A stretch of 7,345 nt of DNA from Chloroflexia bacterium (GTDB lineage: Bacteria; Chloroflexota; Chloroflexia; Thermomicrobiales; JALYUS01). The stretch covers positions 1 through 7,345 of the forward strand of contig JAICIL010000226.1 of assembly GCA_025924435.1 (NCBI GenBank), given 5' to 3'. This document shows positions 1 to 6,388 of the stretch, piece after piece (position 1 is the first letter of the stretch; every line of letters starts with the position of its first letter). The notes under the pieces were generated by a model that saw nothing but the letters and a program-made list of their open reading frames with translations, made no database searches and had not been told where the DNA came from. The position numbers were made by a program, and so were the translations under genes.

Positions 1-97
1 CGGCGAAGCGGGCGGCGACCCGAGGCTGGCTCAGCCCCTCCTCGCTCACCGCCCGCACGATGCGGACACGCAGGTCGTCACTGTACGGCTTTGTCAT
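1..97 (-). CDS. IS630-family transposase, N-terminal fragment (runs off the window)
   Basis: Reading the minus strand from the ATG at 97-95 gives 32 residues beginning MTKPYSDDLRVRIV and continuing with SEEGLSQPRVAARF before the window ends. A 'KPYS.DLR.R.V' opening followed by a short 'GLS...VA.RF' segment is typical of the N-terminal helix-turn-helix of IS630/Tc1-mariner transposases, which binds the element's terminal inverted repeats. The DDE catalytic domain, usually spread over about 300 further residues, lies outside the window, so I cannot tell whether the gene is intact. The frame is closed immediately upstream by a TGA at 96-94 that overlaps the start codon in another register and in frame with an upstream ATG at 108, so 97 is the only sensible start. 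No clear Shine-Dalgarno precedes it. The call rests on a short stretch, but the motif is characteristic. Confidence 0.8.
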   Translation of the reverse strand, partial: MTKPYSDDLRVRIVRAVSEEGLSQPRVAARFA

Positions 98-109
98 GCC
101 ATCAGCATC

Positions 110-130
110 GCACGGGCTCAGCCCCTGTGC
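110..130 (-). other. Small imperfect hairpin between phoU and the transposase gene
   Basis: GCAC (110-113) pairs with GTGC (127-130) and GGGC (114-117) with GCCC (121-124). The loop is TCA, and two bases (125-126) bulge on one side. It lies 9 bases past the phoU stop in the direction of transcription. No T-run follows on the minus strand, so it is not a classical intrinsic terminator. It may be part of the insertion-sequence end, an anti-readthrough structure that some elements place before their transposase, or chance. Confidence 0.3.
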
Positions 131-138
131 AATCCGCT

Positions 139-828
139 CTAGCGCAGTTCTTCCTGCAACTTCCGCGCGCCGGATGGCCGGATCTCCTGCATGCGCCCCG
201 TTTCGGTGAAGAGGACGCGCTCGCAGATATTCGTGACCCGGTCGCCAATCCGCTCCAGATTGTGCGCCGCCCAGAGGAGGAGCGTCGCCTGCTGGATCGT
301 GCGCGGTTCGCCGATCATGAAGGTGAGCAACTCGCGGTAGACCTGATTGTAGAGCGCGTCCACCGCGTCGTCCTCGGCGGCGACGCGCCGCGCGGAGACC
401 AGATCGTGATCCGTGAAGGCGCGCAGCGCGCGCCGCAGCATGTCCGTCACCGTGTCCGCCATGCGCGGGATGTCTAAGAGTGGCTTGAGGAGCGGTTCAT
501 CCCCGATCATCAGGGAGATCGTCGCCGTCCCCTCGGCGTGATCGCCCATCCGCTCGAGGTCGGTGATGATATTCAGCACCGCCGCGATGGTGCGGAGATC
601 GTGGACGAGTGGCTGCTGCGTCGCGATCAGGAGGAGCGCGCGGTCCTCGATCTGGAAGCGCAAGGCGTTGACGCGCGCGTCGTCCTCGATGACCCGCCGC
701 GCGACGGACGCATCGCGCGTGCGGAGCGCCTCGACCGAGCGCTGGATGGACTTCTCCACCATGCTCCCGAGGGTCAGGACATCGGCGTGCAACTCCTTCA
801 ATCCCTGGTCGAGCGCGATTCGTGGCAT
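139..828 (-). CDS. phoU: Phosphate signalling regulator PhoU
   Basis: 229-residue protein of the usual PhoU length. PhoU is a cytoplasmic all-helical protein with two tandem three-helix bundles. It binds the Pst transporter and the PhoR kinase and keeps the Pho response off when phosphate is sufficient. Both halves carry the family's metal-binding signature: DLERMGDHAEG at residues 90-100 and NLERIGDRVTN at 190-200, spaced by about 100 residues as expected for the duplication. The N-terminus (LKELHADVLTLGSMVEKSI, residues 10-28) also fits the family. The ATG at 828 is preceded by AAGAGGG at 844-838, 9 bases upstream, which supports this start over an out-of-frame ATG at about 834. The gene follows pstB by 44 bases and is last in the pst operon. 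Its TAG stop lies in a CTAG next to an insertion sequence, but the C-terminus looks complete. Confidence 0.95.
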   Translation of the reverse strand: MPRIALDQGLKELHADVLTLGSMVEKSIQRSVEALRTRDASVARRVIEDDARVNALRFQIEDRALLLIATQQPLVHDLRTIAAVLNIITDLERMGDHAEGTATISLMIGDEPLLKPLLDIPRMADTVTDMLRRALRAFTDHDLVSARRVAAEDDAVDALYNQVYRELLTFMIGEPRTIQQATLLLWAAHNLERIGDRVTNICERVLFTETGRMQEIRPSGARKLQEELR

Positions 829-872
829 CGTCGCATTCCCTCTTAAACCGCGTGCGTGGCAGCCAACGGCGT

Positions 873-1748
873 TCAGCCGAAGCGCCCGGTGATGTATTGT
901 TCGGTCCGCGTGTCCCGCGGGTAGGTGAAGATCTCGCCCGTCGGCCCATACTCGATGAGGTGGCCGATACGATCCTCGCCGCCAAGCATGAAGGCGGTGC
1001 GATTGCTCACGCGCGCCGCCTGCTGGAGATTGTGCGTGACGATGATGATCGTGTAGTCGCGTCGCAACTCGTGCATCAGGTCCTCGATCTTCAGGGTGGA
1101 GATCGGATCGAGCGCGCTCGCCGGTTCGTCCATCAGGATCACTTCGGGCCGCACGGCGATCGCGCGCGCGATGCAGAGGCGTTGCTGCTGACCGCCCGAA
1201 AGGTCGTATGCCGACTGCTTGAGTTTCTCCTTGACCTCGTCCCAGAGAGCGGCCTGGCGGAGGCTCCGTTCCACCACCTCATCGAGCGACACTTTCGGCA
1301 CACGGCCCGCCAGACGGAGACCGGACGCGACGTTGTCGTAGATGGACATGGACGGGAAGGGATTCGCCTTCTGGAAGACCATGCCGACCCGGCGTCGCAG
1401 GGCGACGGGGTTCACGCCGCTGGCGTAGACATCCTCGCCCCCGAGACGCACCGCCCCCTCGACGCGCGCGCCGGGGATGATCTCGTGCATCCGGTTCAGG
1501 CAGCGCAGCAGCGTTGATTTGCCGCAGCCGGACGGCCCGATGATCGCGGTGATTTCCCGCTCGTGGAAGTCGAGCGAGACATCCTCGATCGCCTTGAACT
1601 TCCCGTAGAATGCGCTGAGATTCCGCACGGAGATGGCGCTCGTTGCCGATGGCTCCTCCCGTACGGCGACGGGATCGGCGGGGACGAGTTGCGGCCGCAC
1701 CGTCAGCGGATTCGTGTTGTCCATGGCGGGCACTGCCTCAGCCGACAT
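873..1748 (-). CDS. pstB: Phosphate ABC transporter ATP-binding protein PstB
   Basis: 291 residues from the chosen ATG. It is the ATPase of the PstSCAB importer, acting as a dimer on the cytoplasmic face of PstC-PstA. Visible motifs, numbered from this start: Walker [10 protein letters not shown] 71-79, Q-loop at Gln126 (QKANPFP), signature LSGGQQQR from 183, Walker B VILMDEP 203-209, D-loop SALD, and the H-loop His at 239 (VTHN). The core begins near residue 41 ([13 protein letters not shown]), and 'YGKF.AI..VSL' with '[12 protein letters not shown]' is specific to PstB among ABC ATPases. The first ~40 residues are an extension compared with E. coli PstB, low in complexity and probably disordered. 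An upstream in-frame GTG exists at 1763, but a strong GGGAGGT at 1761-1755 overlaps it and lies 7 bases before the ATG at 1748. A third option is the ATG at 1726-1724. The gene overlaps the end of pstA by 11 bases, suggesting translational coupling. Confidence 0.96.
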   Translation of the reverse strand: MSAEAVPAMDNTNPLTVRPQLVPADPVAVREEPSATSAISVRNLSAFYGKFKAIEDVSLDFHEREITAIIGPSGCGKSTLLRCLNRMHEIIPGARVEGAVRLGGEDVYASGVNPVALRRRVGMVFQKANPFPSMSIYDNVASGLRLAGRVPKVSLDEVVERSLRQAALWDEVKEKLKQSAYDLSGGQQQRLCIARAIAVRPEVILMDEPASALDPISTLKIEDLMHELRRDYTIIIVTHNLQQAARVSNRTAFMLGGEDRIGHLIEYGPTGEIFTYPRDTRTEQYITGRFG

Positions 1749-2628
1749 TGCGGAACCTCCCACGGGCGATACGGCGAATCAGGAGGGTCAGGCAGAGAAT
1801 GGTCATGACGAGCACGAACGCCGACGCCCACGCGAGCCGATGCCACTCATCATACGGGCCAATCGCATAATTGAACAGGCGCAACGGCAGCGCGTCTATC
1901 GGCCTGCGGATATCGGACTGGAAGAAGTTGTTCCCCAACGCCGTGAAGAGGAGCGGCGCGGTCTCCCCGCCGACGCGGGCGAACGCCAGCACCACCGCCG
2001 TGCCGATCCCCGCCCGCGCCGCCGGGATAACGACCCGGAGCGAGGTCTTCCAGAACGGGATGCCGAGGGCGAGGCTCGCCTCGCGGATGGATCCCGGCAC
2101 GAGGCGGACAACCTCCTCCGTCGTCCGCGACACCGTGGGGATCATCATCACACCGAGCGCGACGCCGCCCGCGAGCGCGGAGAACGAGTGGAACGGCTTG
2201 ACCAGCAGGGTCCAGATGAACACCCCGATGACGATCGAGGGCACGCCGAGCATGATGTCCGCCGTGAAGCGGACGACCGTCGCGAAGAGATTACGCCGTG
2301 TGCCGAACTCCGCCATGTAGACCCCGGCGGCGATCCCGGTGGGGATGCCGATGGCGGAGGCGAGCGCGAGGAGGATCGCGCTCCCGACCAGCGCGGTCGC
2401 GACGCCGCCGCCCTTTGCGCCGGGAGGCGCGGGCGGTCTGGTGAAGAAATTGAGGTTGAGCGACGACGCCCCGCGGACGAGCGAGTAGATGAGGATATGA
2501 AAGAGCGGGATCAAAATGACGAGCGCGCAAAGCCCGAACAGCGCCATCATCGCGGCGTTGACGAGGCGGCGTCGGCGCATCACCCGCGCCGTGAACTGAC
2601 CGAATTCTTCAGGGGCCGCGATTGCCAC
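1738..2628 (-). CDS. pstA: Phosphate ABC transporter permease PstA
   Basis: 296-residue inner-membrane permease that pairs with PstC to form the phosphate channel. Hydrophobic segments lie near residues 23-50, 76-104, 122-142, 150-166, 206-230 and 266-284, consistent with six membrane helices. The cytoplasmic EAA coupling loop, which contacts PstB, is [20 protein letters not shown] at residues 182-201. '[14 protein letters not shown]' (124-137) and '[11 protein letters not shown]' (220-230) are characteristic of PstA: PstC has GLWGIFVF and LGETMAV at the equivalent places. The start is a GTG at 2628 with GGGAGG at 2639-2634, five bases upstream. The gap from the pstC stop is 19 bases, and its own end overlaps pstB. 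A proline/glycine-rich stretch (residues 64-74) sits in the first external loop. Confidence 0.95.
   Translation of the reverse strand: MAIAAPEEFGQFTARVMRRRRLVNAAMMALFGLCALVILIPLFHILIYSLVRGASSLNLNFFTRPPAPPGAKGGGVATALVGSAILLALASAIGIPTGIAAGVYMAEFGTRRNLFATVVRFTADIMLGVPSIVIGVFIWTLLVKPFHSFSALAGGVALGVMMIPTVSRTTEEVVRLVPGSIREASLALGIPFWKTSLRVVIPAARAGIGTAVVLAFARVGGETAPLLFTALGNNFFQSDIRRPIDALPLRLFNYAIGPYDEWHRLAWASAFVLVMTILCLTLLIRRIARGRFRNVG
1755..1761 (-). promoter_or_regulatory. pstB ribosome binding site inside the end of pstA
   Basis: GGGAGGT, 7 bases from the ATG at 1748, is a near-ideal Shine-Dalgarno. It lies within the last codons of pstA, and it decides the pstB start against the GTG at 1763, which overlaps the site itself. 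Confidence 0.7.
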
Positions 2629-2633
2629 GGATG

Positions 2634-2639
2634 CCTCCC
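2634..2639 (-). promoter_or_regulatory. pstA ribosome binding site supporting a GTG start
   Basis: GGGAGG lies five bases before the GTG at 2628, in the 19-base gap after pstC. No ATG lies nearby in frame, so this site supports the non-ATG start. Confidence 0.6.
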
Positions 2640-2647
2640 GGTTCCGA

Positions 2648-3646
2648 TTATCGGTGTCGCGTCACCGACCAGACGAACAGACGACCGAGGATGTTCATCA
2701 CGAGCGCCACCCCTAGGAGCAGGAGCGCGATCGCGATCAGCGACGAGGTGTACAGCCGATCCGCCGCCTCGGCGAACTCGTTCGCGATGACGCTCGCCAT
2801 CGTCGCCCCCTGCGCGAACAGGGACGGCTTGATCTGCGCGCGGTTGCCGATCACCATCGTGACGGCCATCGTCTCGCCGAGCGCGCGACCGAGGGCGAGG
2901 ATCGAACCGCCGACGATGCCGCTCCGCGCGAAGGGGAGGACGACATGCCGGATCACCTCCCAGCGCGTCGCGCCGAGGGCGAGCATGCCCTCGCGCTGCG
3001 CGCGCGGTGTCAGGAGCATCACCTCGCGGGAGACGGACGTGATGTAGGGGACGATCATGATCGCCAGGATCGTCCCGGCGGCGAACATCCCCAGGCCGAA
3101 GGCCGGCCCCTTGAAGAGCGGGATGAAGCCGAAATGATCCTCGAGGAATTTCTCCGGGCCACTCCGCAACCAGGGGGCGAAGACGAAGATTCCCCAGAGG
3201 CCGAAGATCACCGAGGGCACCGCCGCCAGGAGCTCGATGAGGAGCGCGAGCGGATTGCGCAGCCGCTCGAGCGCGACCTCGGTCACGAAAATCGCGCAGC
3301 CGACGCCGATTGGCGCGGCGAGGATGAGCGCCATGGTCGCCGTCACCACGGTGCCGTAGATATAGGGGAGCGCACCGAACTGTTTGAACGGCGGCGCCCA
3401 GTTCCGGCCCGTAATGAACCCAAGCCCGAACGTCCGCCACGTGGGCAGCGATTGGCCGACAAGCAGGGCCACCATCAGGCCGACAATCGCGAGAATTGCC
3501 GCCGCGAAGACGAGGAGCGCCGCGCGGTACGTCGCGTCGCCGCTCTTTCTCCGCGCGCCGCCGAGCGGCATCGGCGGCGCGGCCGCGATCCCGAGTTGAT
3601 CGCCCGACCACCACCGGCGGCGCGGCCCGCCATCCCGCTGGGGCAT
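2648..3646 (-). CDS. pstC: Phosphate ABC transporter permease PstC
   Basis: 332 residues from the ATG at 3646. It is the partner of PstA in the membrane channel of the phosphate importer. A positively charged cytoplasmic N-terminus of about 40 residues precedes hydrophobic segments near 41-64, 97-124, 132-158, 183-207, 243-267 and 299-321. The EAA loop is EGMLALGATRWEVIRHVVLP at 219-238. 'AAVPSVIFGLWGIFVFAPWL' (141-160) and 'LGRALGETMAVTMVIGN' (252-268) are strong PstC signatures. The open frame continues upstream to 3910 inside pstS, but AAAGGAGT at 3659-3652, six bases before 3646, and homology beginning after this point fix the start. The 65-base gap from pstS contains two stem-loops, so pstC may be expressed at a lower level than pstS. 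It is otherwise in the same operon. Confidence 0.95.
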   Translation of the reverse strand: MPQRDGGPRRRWWSGDQLGIAAAPPMPLGGARRKSGDATYRAALLVFAAAILAIVGLMVALLVGQSLPTWRTFGLGFITGRNWAPPFKQFGALPYIYGTVVTATMALILAAPIGVGCAIFVTEVALERLRNPLALLIELLAAVPSVIFGLWGIFVFAPWLRSGPEKFLEDHFGFIPLFKGPAFGLGMFAAGTILAIMIVPYITSVSREVMLLTPRAQREGMLALGATRWEVIRHVVLPFARSGIVGGSILALGRALGETMAVTMVIGNRAQIKPSLFAQGATMASVIANEFAEAADRLYTSSLIAIALLLLGVALVMNILGRLFVWSVTRHR

Positions 3647-3651
3647 GCAAA

Positions 3652-3659
3652 ACTCCTTT
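3652..3659 (-). promoter_or_regulatory. pstC ribosome binding site
   Basis: AAAGGAGT, six bases before the ATG at 3646, is a strong Shine-Dalgarno. It rules out the longer reading frame that runs back to 3910 inside pstS. Confidence 0.75.
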
Positions 3660-3684
3660 CGGCGAAGGGATGCGACGGAAGAAT

Positions 3685-3702
3685 GGGGCCGCCCACCGCC
3701 CC
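3685..3702 (-). other. Stem-loop in the pstS-pstC gap, second of two
   Basis: GGGGC (3685-3689) and GCCCC (3698-3702) form a perfect 5-bp G/C stem with an 8-base loop, lying between the pstS stop and the pstC ribosome binding site. On the transcribed strand ATTCTTCC follows, which is too poor in T for a confident terminator. It could protect the pstS message from 3' exonucleases or attenuate transcription into pstC. Confidence 0.35.
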
Positions 3703-3705
3703 GAT

Positions 3706-3727
3706 GCCGGTCTATTGGTACACCGGC
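3706..3727 (-). other. Stem-loop overlapping the pstS stop codon, first of two
   Basis: GCCGGT (3706-3711) and ACCGGC (3722-3727) are a perfect 6-bp inverted repeat around a 10-base loop that contains the pstS TAG stop. No U-tract follows. Stem-loops just after a binding-protein gene are common in ABC importer operons and help keep the binding protein more abundant than the permeases. That role here is inference. Confidence 0.4.
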
Positions 3728-4950
3728 TCCCCGTTCACCGTGATTTTCCGCAACTGGCCGAGCACCTTCTCTTTCAAGGGCGCGGGGATCGGCGGGTAGC
3801 TCTTCCGCTTCGCGATCTCGTCGCCGGCCGGGCTGATCGCCCAGCGGATGAAGGTCACCAAGGCATCCGCCTTGTTTTTGTCCGCCTGCTGCATCGCGGC
3901 GAGGATCCACGTTGTGCCGGTGATCGGGTACGCGCCCGCCGCGTTCGCGGGCGGGTTGGTGATCGAGAAGCGCAAATCGTCGGGATACGACGGCAGCGTC
4001 GCGGCCCGCGACGCGCTGTCCGGGCTGGGGACGATGAAGGCACCGGCGGCATTCTTGACGGCGCTCAGGGGGAGTTTGTTTTCGAGCGCGTACGAGAGTT
4101 CGACGTAGCCGATACCGCCTTCGATTTGCTTCACTTGGCCCGCCACGCCCTCATTGCCCTTCGCGCCGAAGCCGACCGGGAACTTCACCGATGTGCCGCG
4201 ACCGACGCCGCGCTCCCACTCCTGGGAAATCTTCGAGAAGAAATCCACCCAGATGGAGGTCGTCCCGGAACCGTCGGAGCGATAGACGACCGCGATGTCC
4301 GTGCTCGGCAGTTTCGCGTCGGGGTTGTCGGCGGCAATTGCTTTGTCGTTCCACTTCGTGATCTTGCCGAGATAGATGTCCACCAGCGTCTGACCGGAGA
4401 ATTGCAGCGGCTTGGCAGCATCTATCTTGATGTTGTAGGTAGCGACAACGGGGCCGTGGACCATCGGGATGTGGAGCGCGCCGGGCGCGGCCTTCAGTTG
4501 ATCGTCCGTCATCGGCGAGTCGGACGCGCCGAAATCAACGGTCTTCTGCGTGAACTGCTGGATGCCGCCGCCCGACCCGATGGATTGATAATTGATCGTC
4601 ACATTCCCGGCGACGGTCTGGTTGAACGCCTGCGCCCAGGTCGCCAGCAGCGGATTGATGAAGGTCGAACCGGCGCCCGTCAGCTGGAGTTTCGCCCCGC
4701 CCGCCACGGGCCCGAACGTCGGTTGCGCGCCCGCGCCCGGCGCATTGCCGGTGATGACCGCTGGCGATCCCACCGCCGCCGTCGCACCCGGCACGCTGCC
4801 GCCAACCGGCGTCCCGCCGGGGGTCGCGGCGGGTTTCGCGGTCTCCGTCGCGCCGCCCCCGCCGCACGCCGCGAGCATGGCGGCCCCAGCCCCCACCGCA
4901 AGCCCTTTGAGGAGTGAGCGCCGCCCCATCACCGCACCGATGTGTCGCAT
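3712..4950 (-). CDS. pstS: Phosphate-binding lipoprotein PstS
   Basis: 412-residue extracytoplasmic phosphate receptor that delivers phosphate to PstC-PstA. The N-terminus has a twin-arginine motif (GRRSLLKGL, residues 9-17), a hydrophobic stretch and a lipobox LAAC ending at Cys29, so it is probably a Tat-exported lipoprotein. A Gly/Ala/Pro/Thr-rich linker spans about 30-85. The binding domain follows, with phosphate-contacting motifs GAGSTF 92-97, YQSIGSGGGI 121-130, GASDSPM 141-147 and YRSDGSGTT 223-231. 'DIYLGKITKWND' (191-202) is also a PstS hallmark. It is longer than E. coli PstS mainly through the linker. The frame stays open upstream to 5385, but that part overlaps phoR and resembles no protein. 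The ATG at 4950 has GAGAGGGG ten bases upstream and gives a proper signal peptide. The ATG at 4929 (residue 8) is the alternative and would keep the Tat motif. Confidence 0.95.
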   Translation of the reverse strand: MRHIGAVMGRRSLLKGLAVGAGAAMLAACGGGGATETAKPAATPGGTPVGGSVPGATAAVGSPAVITGNAPGAGAQPTFGPVAGGAKLQLTGAGSTFINPLLATWAQAFNQTVAGNVTINYQSIGSGGGIQQFTQKTVDFGASDSPMTDDQLKAAPGALHIPMVHGPVVATYNIKIDAAKPLQFSGQTLVDIYLGKITKWNDKAIAADNPDAKLPSTDIAVVYRSDGSGTTSIWVDFFSKISQEWERGVGRGTSVKFPVGFGAKGNEGVAGQVKQIEGGIGYVELSYALENKLPLSAVKNAAGAFIVPSPDSASRAATLPSYPDDLRFSITNPPANAAGAYPITGTTWILAAMQQADKNKADALVTFIRWAISPAGDEIAKRKSYPPIPAPLKEKVLGQLRKITVNGEPVYQ

Positions 4951-4960
4951 TTTCTGTGTA

Positions 4961-4968
4961 CCCCTCTC
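4961..4968 (-). promoter_or_regulatory. Probable pstS ribosome binding site
   Basis: GAGAGGGG lies ten bases before the ATG at 4950. The spacing is slightly long, but no comparable site precedes the second ATG at 4929, so this favours the longer signal peptide. Confidence 0.5.
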
Positions 4969-5043
4969 ACGATGCCCGTGGCGGAATTCACGCGGCATGG
5001 CGATCATCGGTCGCCGCGCGCATCCCGCGTCGTCCCACGATCC

Positions 5044-5049
5044 AGCGTA
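5044..5049 (-). promoter_or_regulatory. Possible -10 element of the pstS promoter
   Basis: TACGCT fits the TAnnnT pattern. It lies 18 bases after the last Pho-box repeat (5068), a layout in which the Pho box replaces a -35 element. The match is weak and G/C-containing, so it is only a candidate. A transcript starting here would have a leader of about 90 bases. Confidence 0.25.
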
Positions 5050-5067
5050 CCAGGCTGCCTTCAACGG

Positions 5068-5101
5068 TTGATGATCGGAGTGTGAGCGATTGATGATGAA
5101 C
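5068..5101 (-). promoter_or_regulatory. Candidate Pho box (PhoP binding site) before pstS
   Basis: On the transcribed strand three 7-base elements occur at an exact 11-base period: TCATCAA (5096-5090), TCACACT (5085-5079) and TCATCAA (5074-5068), each separated by four bases. The outer two extend to ATCATCAATCG and ATCATCAACCG, matching at 10 of 11 positions 22 bases apart. Direct repeats with 11-bp periodicity are the architecture bound by PhoB/PhoP-type winged-helix regulators. The site begins just after the phoR stop and lies about 120-150 bases before pstS. The 10-mer at its upstream end recurs in front of phoP. The regulator is encoded in the same locus, which supports the call. Confidence 0.6.
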
Positions 5102-5107
5102 GGACAT

Positions 5108-6382
5108 TTATGCGTCGGCGACCCGCGCGCCGTGCGCAACACCGATATCGTCCGAGGATGCGCGCGCGGCGGGGAGCAGGAGGGTAAAGCGCGAGCCGCG
5201 CCCCACGGCGCTCGCCACAGAGACCGTGCCGCCGTGAACGAGCGCGACGTGCTTGACGATGGCGAGGCCCAATCCGGTGCCGCCACCGGAACGCGCGGCG
5301 TCTTCTTTGTAGAATCGCTCGAAGAGGCGCGGCAGATGTTCGTCCGCGATCCCGACGCCCGTGTCCTCCACCCAGAGACGGACATGGGTATCGTCGGCGC
5401 GATCCGCGCCGATCGTGACGCGGCCGCCCGCCGGCGTGAACTTCACCGCGTTATGCACGAGGTTGACGAGCGCGCCTTCGAGCATCCGCCGGTCGCCCCG
5501 CACGGCGGGCACATCGGGCGGAACGGCGATCTCCAGCGCGACGCCCGCCCGCTCCGCCTGCGCCTCCAACCGCTCCGCCGCGCCCTGCGCGAGCGGCGCG
5601 ACATCGAGCGCCGCGAGATTCGGCTGATCGCGCCCGGATTCGAGCCGCGCCAGTTCGAGCAGTTCGCGGACGAGTTGCGTCAGTTCGTCCACCTCGCGGT
5701 TGATCTTGTTGAGCCGGTCCTCCGCCATGCCGGGCACGTCGAGGCCACCATCGAGCAGCGTCTCGACATAGAGTTTGATGCTCGCGAGCGGTGTCCGCAG
5801 TTCGTGCGAGACATTGGCCACCAACTCGCGCCGCACCGCCTGGAGGTGCTGCACCTGCGTCACATCGCGCGCCAGCAGGAGGACATCGCCGTTCGGCGCA
5901 TCCGCCGGGACGGCGATCACCCGCACGACGCGGCCGCTCGCGGAGACTTCGACGAGGCGTTCCTGCCGCTCGCCCAGCGCCTGGCAGCGGCGCACGAGTT
6001 CGGCGATCTCGTGGTCGCCGGTCATTTCGATCACCGTCCGCCCGCGCACGGTCGCGAGGCTCGTCGGCAAGAGGGCGAGCGCGGCGTCATTGACCGACAG
6101 GATTTCTTGCTCGCGCCCGACGACGATCACCGCGTCATCGAGCGCGGCGAGGATCGTCCGCAGGCGATGATTCTCGGTGGCCAATGAGTCCGCGCGGTGG
6201 CGCGACGCGCTGATCGCGGCGCGGACGCGCGCGGCCACCGGCCCCGCATGCGCATCCGCGATCAGCGGGCGCAATGCGCCTTCGATGGCGCGCAATCGCG
6301 ACCGCCATCGCACCGCGAGCGCGACGGCGACCGCACAGCCGATCAGCGCGCAGACGGCGATCAGCCACGCGACGGCGGCCAT
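5108..6382 (-). CDS. phoR: Phosphate-sensing histidine kinase PhoR
   Basis: 424-residue membrane sensor kinase that phosphorylates PhoP. One N-terminal membrane segment (about residues 4-25) is followed by an Arg/Ala-rich linker, a PAS-like domain (about 72-175), then the HisKA dimerisation domain with the H-box VSHELRTP (191-198, phospho-acceptor His193). The ATP-binding domain has the N-box NLVHNAVKFTP (307-317), the G1 box DTGVGI (340-345), the F-box LFERFYK (353-359) and the G2 box GGTGLGL (367-373). All catalytic motifs are intact. With a single membrane helix and no external domain, it resembles the E. coli type, which reads Pst/PhoU status, rather than one with an extracellular sensor. 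The start is 6 bases after the phoP stop, with AAGGG at the end of phoP about 9 bases upstream, so the two are transcribed and probably translated together. The last ~20 residues are a tail beyond the ATPase fold. Confidence 0.93.
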   Translation of the reverse strand: MAAVAWLIAVCALIGCAVAVALAVRWRSRLRAIEGALRPLIADAHAGPVAARVRAAISASRHRADSLATENHRLRTILAALDDAVIVVGREQEILSVNDAALALLPTSLATVRGRTVIEMTGDHEIAELVRRCQALGERQERLVEVSASGRVVRVIAVPADAPNGDVLLLARDVTQVQHLQAVRRELVANVSHELRTPLASIKLYVETLLDGGLDVPGMAEDRLNKINREVDELTQLVRELLELARLESGRDQPNLAALDVAPLAQGAAERLEAQAERAGVALEIAVPPDVPAVRGDRRMLEGALVNLVHNAVKFTPAGGRVTIGADRADDTHVRLWVEDTGVGIADEHLPRLFERFYKEDAARSGGGTGLGLAIVKHVALVHGGTVSVASAVGRGSRFTLLLPAARASSDDIGVAHGARVADA

Positions 6383-6388
6383 GCGCGC

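Larger units (their letters stand above)
1..140 (-). mobile_element. Left part of a probable IS630-family insertion sequence
   Basis: A transposase start at 97 and a CTAG at 139-142 place one end of an insertion element between them. IS630-family elements insert at TA, often within CTAG, and duplicate the TA. The bases between 98 and 139 would then be the terminal inverted repeat and transposase leader. The boundary is inferred: the opposite end of the element is not in the window, so no inverted-repeat pair can be aligned. The phoU frame ends inside this CTAG, which fits insertion just at or after the end of that gene. Confidence 0.45.

Noticed and set aside
110..130. Hairpin after phoU as an intrinsic terminator of the pst operon
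   Set aside because: Short, bulged stem with no following U-tract; it may belong to the insertion sequence instead.
1633..2790. Long plus-strand open frame (385 codons) opposite pstA and the end of pstC
   Set aside because: Arg/Asp/Glu-rich, low-complexity product typical of an antisense shadow in high-GC DNA; the minus strand encodes clear permeases.
3647..3910. Upstream extension of the pstC reading frame
   Set aside because: It lies within the pstS coding sequence; a strong ribosome site directly precedes the ATG at 3646.
3496..4917. Long plus-strand open frame (473 codons) opposite pstS and the start of pstC
   Set aside because: Arg-rich product with no recognisable domain; the opposite strand encodes intact PstS and PstC motifs.
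4951..5385. Upstream extension of the pstS reading frame
   Set aside because: It overlaps phoR and the Pho box, has a Ser/Arg-rich sequence without homology-like features, and would bury the lipoprotein signal peptide inside the protein.
5090..6187. Plus-strand open frame (365 codons) opposite phoR
   Set aside because: Shadow frame of the histidine kinase, rich in Arg/His/Asp, with no domain and no ribosome site.
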